Shown here one piece after another: positions 24,261-31,934 of a stretch of 32,434 bases of DNA (position 1 is its first letter; each line of letters begins with the position of its first letter). Below the pieces are notes generated by a model that worked only from the letters and a program-made list of their open reading frames with translations, ran no database searches and had not been told where the DNA came from. The stretch covers positions 1 to 32,434 of the forward strand of contig CADDZM010000026.1 of NCBI GenBank assembly GCA_902812345.1, written 5' to 3'. This DNA comes from Chloroflexota bacterium. Its GTDB lineage: Bacteria > Chloroflexota > Chloroflexia > Chloroheliales > Chloroheliaceae. A program made the translations under genes and the position numbers.

Positions 24261-25907
24261 TTATTTACCTGCCTCCTGGTTGCCGGGAATTGGATTGTTA
24301 TTATCGGCGGTAGAGTTGGGCTTGACGGTCGGTAACTTCATGGTATTGTCGCTCGTATCCCGGGCCGGTGACCCAACCGGGCTATCGGGCGGCGGGTTAT
24401 TATTAGAGGCGATAACCGGTCTTACCTGGGGAACCGGGACCGGTTGCGGTCTGGTGGCCTGGTCTACCGGTGGGCGAACGGTTTGCCCGGGCAACCCCGG
24501 TTGTCCCGGCCACGGCGGGTTATCCGGCCCGCCCGGTAGTTCAGGACCGGGTAAAGGGCCGGGCGTCGGCGGGAACGGTTCGTTCGGCCCGCCCGGAGGC
24601 ACCGGCGACTCACCGCCACCCGCAACCATTGATGGTGGTTGCAGGGAAGGCGATGGCTGCCTGTCTCTGGCCCGGTTAGCGTCGTCAGGTTGGCCGGGTA
24701 GCGGGGGCCGGACAAATTCTCCTCTCCCCACATTCCCCTGGTTGTTCCCATCCGGTTTAACAAGCGCCGGGACGGCCGGAGGTGGCGGCGGTGGCGGCAC
24801 TGCTGCCTGTGCTGGAGCGGGCAGGTTCTGGGGCGGGTTCTTTTTCTTGCGGGGTTGCGAGGCCGCCACTTCCTCCTCATCGTCCTCGGCCTCGTCCTGC
24901 TCCATCAGGCGCACAAACACTTCTTCGAAGTCCGGGCGGTACTGTTCAATGGTTTTCACCGGAATATTCCCCTCCTGCAAGGCCGAAATAATATAAGGCA
25001 CCGTCTCAGCGCCTTCATTTACCGTTAATTTCAAATCCTGAGTGTTAAGGAATTGGACATAAGTCACGCCCGGCACGCGGCGGATAATTTCAATGGCCTG
25101 CGGGCTGACAAATTCAAGGCTGAGATTGACAATGTCCCCGCCGAAAGCGTCCCGCCGAATCTGGCCGGGTTCGCCCAAAGCCAGGATACGGCCCCGGTTG
25201 AGGATAGCTACTTTGTCGCAATAATCCGCCTCGGTGACATACTGGGTCGTCACAAAAATCGTCCGCCCCTGGTCGCGCAACTCCCGGAAGTGGTCCCAGA
25301 ATTTCGAGCGTAAAATCGGGTCAATCCCGGCGGTCGGCTCGTCCACAAAGATAAGTTCGGGGTTGTGGACAAGGGTCGCGGCCAGTTCAAGACGGCGCTG
25401 CATACCACCCGACAACTGGGAGGCTAATTTGTTGCGGGCATCCCATAGGTCCACAAATTCCAGGGCTCTTTTGATTTTGGGGCCGCGATTAAACCAGCTC
25501 ATACCATAGACCGAGGCTACAAAATTGACGTTACCGACGGTTGAAATTTCAGGGAAAAGCACGAATTGCTGAGGCATGTAACCAATGCGCTCGCGCCATT
25601 TCTTGCGGAATTTGTGCGGCTCGCGCCCAAAGACTAAAACTTTCCCTTCGCTGGGCTTATACAGGCCGGTCAGCATGCGCATGGTGGTACTTTTGCCGCT
25701 ACCGCTGGGACCGAGCAAGCAGAAAATTTGGCCGGGCGTAACCTCAAAATTTAGGTCATGGACGACAACTTTATCCTTACCAAAGCTTTTACCGGCATCC
25801 TGCATCTGGATAATGGCGCCTTCGTTCCAGAGCGCCCGGCGTGGCCGGTAATTGCCTGGGAGGGGGTTATTGGCCTGGGCGGCTTCCGGTTCTAAAGTGC
25901 TTGTCAT
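24261..25907 (-). CDS. ABC transporter ATP-binding protein with proline-rich tail
   Basis: A 548-residue ATPase. The domain spans about 30-260, with Walker A GPSGSGKST (66-74), the signature LSGGMQ (165-170), Walker B LIFVDEPTAGID (185-196) and an H-loop-like FVTTQYVTEADYCD. Residues about 265-335 resemble the usual regulatory tail of ABC-2 ATPases. From about 337 the protein becomes acidic (EDDEEE), then basic (RKKK), then a proline/glycine/asparagine-rich stretch of about 190 residues to the end. Most ATPases of this kind end near 310-330, so the tail is unusual. The permease gene follows 1 bp downstream. The likely role is drug or envelope export. Confidence 0.9.
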   Translation of the reverse strand: MTSTLEPEAAQANNPLPGNYRPRRALWNEGAIIQMQDAGKSFGKDKVVVHDLNFEVTPGQIFCLLGPSGSGKSTTMRMLTGLYKPSEGKVLVFGREPHKFRKKWRERIGYMPQQFVLFPEISTVGNVNFVASVYGMSWFNRGPKIKRALEFVDLWDARNKLASQLSGGMQRRLELAATLVHNPELIFVDEPTAGIDPILRSKFWDHFRELRDQGRTIFVTTQYVTEADYCDKVAILNRGRILALGEPGQIRRDAFGGDIVNLSLEFVSPQAIEIIRRVPGVTYVQFLNTQDLKLTVNEGAETVPYIISALQEGNIPVKTIEQYRPDFEEVFVRLMEQDEAEDDEEEVAASQPRKKKNPPQNLPAPAQAAVPPPPPPPAVPALVKPDGNNQGNVGRGEFVRPPLPGQPDDANRARDRQPSPSLQPPSMVAGGGESPVPPGGPNEPFPPTPGPLPGPELPGGPDNPPWPGQPGLPGQTVRPPVDQATRPQPVPVPQVRPVIASNNNPPPDSPVGSPARDTSDNTMKLPTVKPNSTADNNNPIPGNQEAGK

Positions 25908-26026
25908 TTGCTTAACCCTCGTTCTCTTATCTCTCCTGGTGGAGGAAAAATTAGTCCGACATCCGGCACAATTTTAATAACTAACAGTACAAACAATCCC
26001 TTTTATTAAATGTTTACTTCAGGTAA

Positions 26027-27145
26027 CTATTGCTTTTTATTAACAGCGAGCCAGCAATAATCGTGGGGAGGATTGAAGCCCAGCACCGAAAACGGCACTT
26101 TGGGCTGCTTTCGTTCTCTTAGATACTTTTGCAGCTTCTGGTTACGGGCATAGAAGCGCCGGGCGACCCGCCAGGCTGCTTTCATATTGGGAAAAGAGAC
26201 CTTCATTTTCGAGCTTCCCGGCAGGGACACATAAGAGAAGCCATGCTCGGCCAGCCATTCATAGTCCTGGGGCCGGGGCCAGATAATAACGATTTTGCCG
26301 CCGTTGCGGGTTACCCGCATTAATTCTTTGAGGCCGGGTTCGCCGCCCTGTTCCGGGTCAGCCGTAAAAGCCGAACTGGAAAGGGCTACTTCCACGCTGT
26401 CGTCAACCAGGGGCAGACTGTCGAACCGTCCCTGAAGTGGTTTTATCTGGCCCCGAAAGGGCTGTTCTTTTAGCTTTTTTTCCAGGATTTGCAAGAGGCC
26501 GGGTGAAGGTTCAACTGCGTAGACTTTAGCCGCGCCGTTCCGCAGGCATTCAAACGAAGCCCGGCCACTACCCGCCCCGGCATCGAGGACCGTCTTACCC
26601 GTAAGGGACGATTTGAGGTCGCGAAAGATACCCGGGTGCAAATTTTCCCCGGCGGTTAATTCCTCGTAAAGTTCAGGCGTTTTCCAGTAAGTCAGTTCCC
26701 AGAAAAAAGCGTCCAGCAACTTGCGCCGGGCCGACTCGATTTTAGGCAGGGAGGCGGGCCGGTTCAACTCGCGCAAAAAGCGGAACCGGCGAGGGACCGG
26801 CATCTGGCGGCTTATCCGCCGTGCCAACCCCGAATTGTCACTGTGCAGGGCCAGGGTCACTTCTTTAAGAGAGACCCCAAAACTATCCTTGCTAAACAGG
26901 TCTCTTAAAGCTTTGTCGTCAAAGACCGCAAAATCGGCCAGAGTGAAGGGGTTTTCAAAAAGAGGGCCGCCCGGGCCTTCCCCACTCGCCGGTTCTTTTG
27001 GGAGGGAATCCGAAGACGCCGTGGCTAATCGGCGGAAAGCTTTCGGTTGGAGGCGGGCCACTTTTTTACCGTTTTTAACCGTGTGTAACAAATTCTTTAG
27101 CTGGTCGAACGCTTGTGACATCTGGCTGTAAGCACTCCTCACCAT
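26027..27145 (-). CDS. Class I SAM-dependent methyltransferase
   Basis: A 372-residue protein. The methyltransferase domain occupies roughly 160-330, with motif I VLDAGAGSGRA (186-196), the acidic strand end VYAVEPS, and the post-motif region DDSVEVALSSSAF, then LKELMRVTRNGGKIVIIWP. The substrate is unknown. The N-terminal part is distinctive: residues about 76-116 (DDKALRDLFSKDS, then LALHSDNSGLARRISRQMP) recall the FliG C-terminal helix repeat, a protein-contact module. No signal peptide or membrane segment is seen. The ATG at 27145 lacks a strong ribosome site; an internal ATG at 27121 has GAGGAG 13 bases upstream and is an alternative. Confidence 0.8.
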   Translation of the reverse strand: MVRSAYSQMSQAFDQLKNLLHTVKNGKKVARLQPKAFRRLATASSDSLPKEPASGEGPGGPLFENPFTLADFAVFDDKALRDLFSKDSFGVSLKEVTLALHSDNSGLARRISRQMPVPRRFRFLRELNRPASLPKIESARRKLLDAFFWELTYWKTPELYEELTAGENLHPGIFRDLKSSLTGKTVLDAGAGSGRASFECLRNGAAKVYAVEPSPGLLQILEKKLKEQPFRGQIKPLQGRFDSLPLVDDSVEVALSSSAFTADPEQGGEPGLKELMRVTRNGGKIVIIWPRPQDYEWLAEHGFSYVSLPGSSKMKVSFPNMKAAWRVARRFYARNQKLQKYLRERKQPKVPFSVLGFNPPHDYCWLAVNKKQ

Positions 27146-27594
27146 CTCAGGCGCTACAGTTCAAACTAATCAATACATCTTAATGAGGCAAATGCTTTTG
27201 AACAATTTCAAAAGCTGTAATTAAATCTTTTCAAGATTTTCTAAGCTTTAGCATATCAAGAGCAAGAGATATGCCACCTTAAAGCCGGTTTAAGGATTCT
27301 GGTTAGGAATTATTATGTGTGCAAAATGTACAAGATTTATGGTCAAAATATGGAAGGTCCGTACATTGATACAATCCGCACAATTTGTAAGAATAAGTTA
27401 TTACTTTTTAGTAAATCATTCCAATCCAGCGCCGAACGCTCAAACTCTCTAAAGTAAGGCTAAAAAAGACCAGGATAAGGTCAAAATTCGGGAAGTAGTT
27501 AGTTTTATTGGAAATCAGCCTGGACACGATGTTGTGTTTTTGCTAAAAGCAACGGGGCAAAGTCAGCTTAATTTGAAATGAGGAGAATTTTAGG
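27146..27594. other. Non-coding region with a large inverted motif before amt
   Basis: No gene is seen in these 449 bp between the divergent methyltransferase and amt genes. An inverted pair is notable: TGTGCAAAATGTAC at 27318-27331 faces GTACATT at 27361-27367, followed by GCACA at 27378-27382. The GTACATT/AATGTAC words recur downstream of amt at 28958-28986. This may be an operator for a nitrogen regulator, but the motif does not match a named consensus that I can confirm. Confidence 0.4.
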
Positions 27595-28851
27595 ATGTTG
27601 ATGCAAACAGCAACAGCCCCTACCGTTAATACCGGCGATACCGCCTGGTTATTAATGAGCGCAGCCCTGGTGATGTTGATGACGCCTGCCCTGGGGTTTT
27701 TCTATGGCGGTCTCGTCCGCAGCAAAAACGTGCTTTCGACTATTATGCACAGCTTCTTTATGCTGGCCCTTATTAGCGTCCAGTGGGTGCTGTGGGGTTA
27801 CTCGCTGGCTTTTTCTCCAGATGCAGGAGGCTTTGGCATCATCGGCGGCCTGGGCTGGGTCGGTCTGGAAGGGGTTGGCACCGCCCCGAACGCGGATTAT
27901 GCCGCGACCATTCCGCACCTGCTTTACATGGTATACCAGGGTATGTTCGCGGTGATTACCCCGGCCCTGATTACCGGCGCTTTCGCGGAACGCAAACGCT
28001 TCAAAGCTTTCGTAATCTTCAGCCTGCTGTGGGCGACCTTCGTCTATGACCCGATTGCACACTGGGTCTGGGGCGTAGGTGGCTGGCTGCGCGCCATCGG
28101 CGCGCTCGACTTTGCCGGCGGCACCGTGGTCCACATTTCCAGCGGCGTATCCGCCCTGGTAGCGGCAATGATCCTGGGACGCCGGATTGGTTTCGGTCGG
28201 GAGAAGATGGACCCCCACGACGCAACTATGACAGTCCTTGGCGCGGCCATGCTGTGGTTCGGCTGGTTTGGCTTTAACTCTGGCAGCGCCCTCGGTTCGG
28301 GTGAACTCGCCGCCAGCGCCTTCGTTACCACCAACACGGCCGCCGCAATGGGCGCGCTGACCTGGATGACTGTTAGCTGGGCGCACCATAAACAGCCTAG
28401 CGTACTGGGCGCTGCCGCCGGGGCGGTGGCCGGTTTGGTCGCGATTACCCCCGGCGCCGGTTTCGTGGATACCAGAGCGGCCATTCTGATAGGTTTTGTC
28501 GCCGGTATCCTTTGCTACTTAGCCGTTCAACTTAAGAGCATTATCAAAGTTGACGACGCTCTCGACGTATTTGCCTGCCACGGGGTGGGCGGTATCTGGG
28601 GCGCGATTGCGACCGGTATTTTCTGCCAGAAGGCTGTTAACCCGGCGGGGACCGATGGCCTGATTACAGGCGATTTCAGCCAGGTGGGCAAGCAGCTTTT
28701 AGCGGTGGCGGCGGTGGTTGTCTTCTCCGGCATTATGACCTTCATTATACTCAAGCTCATTAACCTGTTCGTCCCGTTGCGGGTCGAGGAGAAAGAAGAA
28801 GCCCTTGGCCTCGATACCTCTCAACACGGCGAACCGGCTTACCAGCTTTAA
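27595..28851 (+). CDS. amt: Ammonium transporter
   Basis: A 418-residue Amt/Rh-family channel with about eleven membrane helices. The conserved pore histidine pair is His180 in GGTVVHISSG and His329 in DVFACHGVGG. The start of the mature part (GDTAWLLMSAALVMLMTPALGFFYGG) and the YDPIAHWVW segment with Asp152 are typical. It lets ammonium enter at low external concentration and is normally gated by a PII protein (GlnK). No glnK or glnB gene is adjacent; a 43-codon membrane peptide gene follows instead. The ATG at 27595 lies 11 bases after AGGAG; a second in-frame ATG at 27601 is possible. Confidence 0.95.
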   Translation: MLMQTATAPTVNTGDTAWLLMSAALVMLMTPALGFFYGGLVRSKNVLSTIMHSFFMLALISVQWVLWGYSLAFSPDAGGFGIIGGLGWVGLEGVGTAPNADYAATIPHLLYMVYQGMFAVITPALITGAFAERKRFKAFVIFSLLWATFVYDPIAHWVWGVGGWLRAIGALDFAGGTVVHISSGVSALVAAMILGRRIGFGREKMDPHDATMTVLGAAMLWFGWFGFNSGSALGSGELAASAFVTTNTAAAMGALTWMTVSWAHHKQPSVLGAAAGAVAGLVAITPGAGFVDTRAAILIGFVAGILCYLAVQLKSIIKVDDALDVFACHGVGGIWGAIATGIFCQKAVNPAGTDGLITGDFSQVGKQLLAVAAVVVFSGIMTFIILKLINLFVPLRVEEKEEALGLDTSQHGEPAYQL

Positions 28852-28878
28852 TATGGCCGCAGCAGCCCAGACTTTCGT

Positions 28879-28907
28879 GGGAACCGGTTCAAACCGGGCC
28901 GGTTCCC
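28879..28907. other. Hairpin after amt
   Basis: GGGAACCGG (28879-28887) and CCGGTTCCC (28899-28907) form a 9-bp perfect stem with an 11-base loop, 27 bp after the amt stop. It lacks a T-run, so it may be a weak terminator or an RNA 3'-end protector. Confidence 0.5.
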
Positions 28908-28957
28908 TCGAAACTAGGCAAACTGTACATATTTCTGGTGAATTTATTGTTGCTAAC

Positions 28958-28986
28958 GTACATTGTGCTTTTTAGCACAGAATGTA
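28958..28986. promoter_or_regulatory. Inverted repeat upstream of small membrane-peptide gene
   Basis: GTACATTGTGC (28958-28968) and AGCACAGAATGTA (28974-28986) form an inverted repeat with a two-base bulge around a short T-run. The GTACATT and GCACA words are the same as those upstream of amt (27318-27382). It could be a shared operator or a small RNA hairpin. Confidence 0.4.
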
Positions 28987-29050
28987 AAAATAGAGTAGTG
29001 AAGGACAAATAATTACCTGGTATAGAAAGATATATAGAGGAGGTTTCAAA

Positions 29051-29182
29051 ATGTTGATCGCCTGTTTAATTGCTTTTGCACTCCTGGTAGTCGCCTGGTC
29101 TGTACTGCCGTCTTCGGTTGAAACCGTAGAAGTTTCAAAAACGGCTGATGCCCCTAAAGGGAGCACCGTTAGAGCGGCATGA
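29051..29182 (+). CDS. Small single-pass membrane peptide (43 aa)
   Basis: A 43-residue peptide starting MLIACLIAFALLVVAWSVLP, one hydrophobic segment of about 20 residues. A hydrophilic tail with ETVEVSKTADAPKG and then STVRAA follows. It is supported by an excellent ribosome site (AGAGGAGG, 7 bases before the ATG at 29051) and by a clean terminator 46 bp after the stop. I do not recognise a family. It lies on the same strand as amt, 199 bp downstream, where many genomes carry a PII gene. It could be an accessory to the transporter or an independent small membrane protein. Confidence 0.65.
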   Translation: MLIACLIAFALLVVAWSVLPSSVETVEVSKTADAPKGSTVRAA

Positions 29183-29228
29183 AGTTTAATTTGTGCAGAT
29201 AAGTAAATCCTTAGTTTGAATTCATAAT

Positions 29229-29251
29229 GGCCGCAAGTGCGGCCTTTTTTT
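29229..29251 (+). terminator. Rho-independent terminator
   Basis: GGCCGC (29229-29234), loop AAGT, GCGGCC (29239-29244), then seven T residues (29245-29251). This is a textbook intrinsic terminator for the small peptide gene and probably the amt transcript. Confidence 0.9.
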
Positions 29252-29335
29252 AGAAAATTTCTTACACCATCGCAGGCAGAACTTCCCCCAGATTTACTAT
29301 TTTTCTTCAGGAGATATAATTTTATTACACCAGCT

Positions 29336-29374
29336 AAAAACCCCGGCCTGCCCAAAAGGTAGACCGGGGTTTTT
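29336..29374 (-). terminator. Rho-independent terminator for the glycosidase gene
   Basis: AAAAACCCCGG (29336-29346) and CCGGGGTTTTT (29364-29374) are perfectly inverted, with further pairing inside the 17-base loop. Reading on the minus strand the stem ends in a T-run, so it should terminate the gene that ends at 29395. The symmetric A/T runs also allow function from the plus strand. Confidence 0.88.
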
Positions 29375-29394
29375 AATTTGAGGGGTTGCCAGCT

Positions 29395-31215
29395 CTAACT
29401 CTTGGGCATCGACTTCAAGGCATTATAGGATGGCCTGGTGGACCAGTCACCCTGGATAAGCCCCCACGGGCTTTTCTCATCCTGCGAGCTGAGGAAAGTG
29501 GCAAAATTAAGTTGCCAGACGCACATAACACCCATCCAGGGATATTTGGTTTTGGCAATCTGGAAAGCCTGTACCAGGTAATCGGCCTGTTGCTGCTCGC
29601 TAACCAGCGCGCCGTACTCGTAGCCGGGGGCGGCGTTTTTGGTGGTCCAGCCGAACTCGGTCAACCAGACCTGTTTATTGCTGTCCCCGTACTTCTCCAT
29701 TATGGCCCGCATGTTTTCCACCCGGCGGAAATAGAAAGAAGCATCGGTAGACCAGGGCCGGTTTTTATCGGCGGGCGGGTCAGTCGGCCAGAGTTCGTTT
29801 GGCGGATTGGCCGCGCTACCCGGATGAACTCCTAGCACGTCAAAATAGTTACGGATTTCTCCATTGTTGTACTGATAGCTTTGTTCGAGGAAAATCGCGT
29901 CATTAACGGCGTAATTCGGGTCGTTGATGCCCGTCGGGCTGAGGCCGCCATAAATTACTATAGCCCAGGGGTCGGACGCTTTGATGCCCTGGTAACCGGC
30001 CTTAAGAGTATCAACATAAGGTTTGACCGCTACCCTGCCGCCGCCGGTCTCACGCTCGATATTTTGCTCGTTCCAAATCTCATAAGCGTCAACCCGGCCC
30101 TGGTAGCGCAAAGCCATGCGTTGCATAAAATCGCCAAAGACTGCCGGGTTAGCCGGTAAGCCGCTGGTGCCATTGATTCCGGCCCAGGTTGGCGCGTGGA
30201 CAATACTTAATATCAGGTGAATATGGTTGCGGTTGGCGCTATCTACAACGCTATCCAGTTCACCCCACTGGAACTGTCCGGGCGCCGGTTCAACGGTATC
30301 CCACTGGATTTGCTGGCGGGCCCAACCGAACCCGGCGTTCTGGACCAGCCCCAAGACGCGGTCCTTATCCTGGCCCGGCAGCCAGACATTCATACCGTAC
30401 CCGAGGTGTGGCCCTTTAAGCGGGAAGGAAGGCCCGCCAAATTCCGGCAGCACTCGCGGTGCGCCTGTGATCCCGGAGCCAGTATAATAACTTTCTTTAC
30501 CGGCAGGTTGCTTTGCCTGGACATCCTGGCGCACTTGCAACCGGCTTATCTGCTGGTTACCGAGCAGGCCAAGTTCCACCTCATACTGGGTGTACTGGAA
30601 TTCAGGGTGAAATTCAAACCTGGCCCGTTCGAAATACTGGACGGTGTAGGTCTTGCCATCGGCCGGGTTGAGTTCGGTAAATTCTTCGGAAATGGGGTAG
30701 CCGAACTGAGCCAGCCCGCCGTGACTTTCCCAATAATTTTTAAACCCAAAAGCCAGGGAGTGGCCGGTTTGATCAAAATACTGGCGCGACGCGGTATTGG
30801 CGGAATTGCCTATACGCACAAAAGGCTGTTCCCCTTCCCGCCCGGTGGTCAGGTTGCGGCCCAGCAGGCTCAGCAAAACAGTATAGTTGGTCCCGGCATT
30901 TTCCGGGTGATATTCAAAGACGGCTCGTTCAAAAAATTGGGTTACATAGACTTTGCCATCGGTGGGCGACTTCTGCATAAAAGGTTCGGTCGTAGGATAG
31001 CCGAACTGAGATAGCCCGCCGTGACTTTCCCAATAGGCCTTGAAAGCTCCGCTCATATAATGGCCTGTAATAGAATAATAAGCCACATCACTGGCGGCGG
31101 CGCTAGCGGTCGGGGTGCTACCGGCTACCGGCAGAGCCAGGACAGCCAGCCAGAACCACACCAGGCCAAGTTGCCATTTCTTCCAGCTTTTGGCGCTGGA
31201 AATTATTTCTTTCAC
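29395..31215 (-). CDS. Secreted clan GH-A-like glycoside hydrolase with two FGYP repeats
   Basis: A 606-residue protein with a Sec signal peptide (KKWQLGLVWFWLAVLALPVAG, ending about residue 40). Two repeats of about 75 residues follow, at 46-120 and 146-220. Each has AF/GFKxYWESHGGL-QFGYP and QYFERAxFExHPE, similar to LGFP-type repeats found in Chloroflexota surface proteins. Residues 265-606 form a glycosidase-like barrel (FGWARQQIQWDTVEPAPGQF). The predicted acid/base is Glu383 in YEIWNEQN and the nucleophile is Glu520 in VWLTEFGW, the spacing of clan GH-A (GH5/GH39-like). The likely action is hydrolysis of extracellular polysaccharide. It reads alone with its own terminator (29336-29374). 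Substrate and exact GH family are open. Confidence 0.85.
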   Translation of the reverse strand: MKEIISSAKSWKKWQLGLVWFWLAVLALPVAGSTPTASAAASDVAYYSITGHYMSGAFKAYWESHGGLSQFGYPTTEPFMQKSPTDGKVYVTQFFERAVFEYHPENAGTNYTVLLSLLGRNLTTGREGEQPFVRIGNSANTASRQYFDQTGHSLAFGFKNYWESHGGLAQFGYPISEEFTELNPADGKTYTVQYFERARFEFHPEFQYTQYEVELGLLGNQQISRLQVRQDVQAKQPAGKESYYTGSGITGAPRVLPEFGGPSFPLKGPHLGYGMNVWLPGQDKDRVLGLVQNAGFGWARQQIQWDTVEPAPGQFQWGELDSVVDSANRNHIHLILSIVHAPTWAGINGTSGLPANPAVFGDFMQRMALRYQGRVDAYEIWNEQNIERETGGGRVAVKPYVDTLKAGYQGIKASDPWAIVIYGGLSPTGINDPNYAVNDAIFLEQSYQYNNGEIRNYFDVLGVHPGSAANPPNELWPTDPPADKNRPWSTDASFYFRRVENMRAIMEKYGDSNKQVWLTEFGWTTKNAAPGYEYGALVSEQQQADYLVQAFQIAKTKYPWMGVMCVWQLNFATFLSSQDEKSPWGLIQGDWSTRPSYNALKSMPKS

Positions 31216-31584
31216 TAATTTTAAATCTTTCTAGTTAGTGAGCTGTTCGCCTATTTGCAGGCGAAAATGTTTCCCTTAATGGTTTCCCTCAAGGAGTGAT
31301 TTTAGATTACTTCCCAAGTATAACGAATAACTAACCCGGTGGTTAGCAAGAATAGGCCTGAAATTAAAATTCTAATTTTTAATTTATCTTTTTCTTGTCG
31401 TTATATCAATAATAGATTCTAAAAAGAGTAAGAATTTTCTTGGTGGTTTAATATAAAGGTATAGCAAAAGGTTTAACTGTTTGCCGGATGTAATATTTAG
31501 CATGGAGCGATATATTATAAGAGCGCTTGCTGAAGGAAGGCTGTAAATTAAGCGAGCCTGGAAACGACCTTCAGGTATTAACAA
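31216..31584. other. Non-coding A+T-rich region
   Basis: No convincing gene is seen here. A hairpin TTCGCCT/AGGCGAA lies at 31246-31265 and CTAACC/GGTTAG at 31331-31346. A minus-strand open frame at 31384-31746 has low-complexity composition and no good ribosome site, and it crosses the repeat at 31585, so it was not called. Confidence 0.5.
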
Positions 31585-31663
31585 CGCCACTTTCGCTTTA
31601 AAGTTGAGAAGTCTCGGGATTGAGGAAATCAAGCTCAAAATGATTGTTTCAAGCGAAAGTCCT
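31585..31663. mobile_element. MITE-like inverted-repeat element, copy 2
   Basis: Inverted arms ACTTTCGCTTTAAAG (31589-31603) and TTTCAAGCGAAAGT (31647-31660) bound about 79 bp. In inverted orientation the segment shares a 19-base exact end (AGGACTTTCGCTTGAAACA) and overall similarity with the element at 3983-4063. No clear target duplication was found. It lies in a non-coding region 350 bp before the lipoprotein gene. Confidence 0.7.
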
Positions 31664-31769
31664 GAATAAATGAAAGACACCTGGCTTTTACTCGCCGGAG
31701 TGGCTAACTTAATGATGAGGCTGTCTAAACCTGGTTGAAGAATCACACCATTCTCCTAACTCTCTCCTT

Positions 31770-31805
31770 GCGCTCCCTGCCCCAACCCCTACAGGGGTGG
31801 AGCGC
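31770..31805. repeat. Nested G+C-rich hairpin
   Basis: GCGCTCC (31770-31776) pairs with GGAGCGC (31799-31805), and inside it ACCCCT (31785-31790) pairs with AGGGGT (31793-31798). This resembles dispersed CCCCTACAGGGG-type intergenic repeats. Function is unknown. Confidence 0.5.
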
Positions 31806-31840
31806 GTGGGGCCATTCTAAAAATAGCCCCCTATTTAGAG

Positions 31841-31907
31841 ACCAGCCGCCACAGGTATTAAACAATAAGAACCTTTGGCTGCGCCTTAAAAGGCCGGGGC
31901 GGCTGGT
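31841..31907 (+). promoter_or_regulatory. Structured leader before the lipoprotein gene
   Basis: ACCAGCCGCC (31841-31850) and GGCGGCTGGT (31898-31907) are exactly inverted over ten bases with a 47-base interior. The interior contains further pairing options such as CCTTAAAAGG near 31884-31893. The lower arm ends 15 bases before the GGAGG ribosome site (31923-31927). If transcribed it makes a strong stem in the 5' leader, which could control translation or termination. It does not match a riboswitch that I can name. Confidence 0.5.
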
Positions 31908-31934
31908 ACCATTAACCGAAACGGAGGACGAATT

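Noticed and set aside
24160-24996. Plus-strand open frame of 278 codons, glycine-rich
   Set aside because: It is the antisense of the proline-rich tail of the ABC ATPase, which explains its Gly/Ser repeats.
30217-31014. Plus-strand open frame of 265 codons opposite the glycosidase
   Set aside because: It is antisense to a gene with signal peptide, repeats and catalytic residues in order; no independent support.
31384-31746. Minus-strand open frame of 120 codons
   Set aside because: Leu/Ile/Ser-rich low-complexity translation, no ribosome site, and it runs through the MITE-like repeat at 31585-31663.
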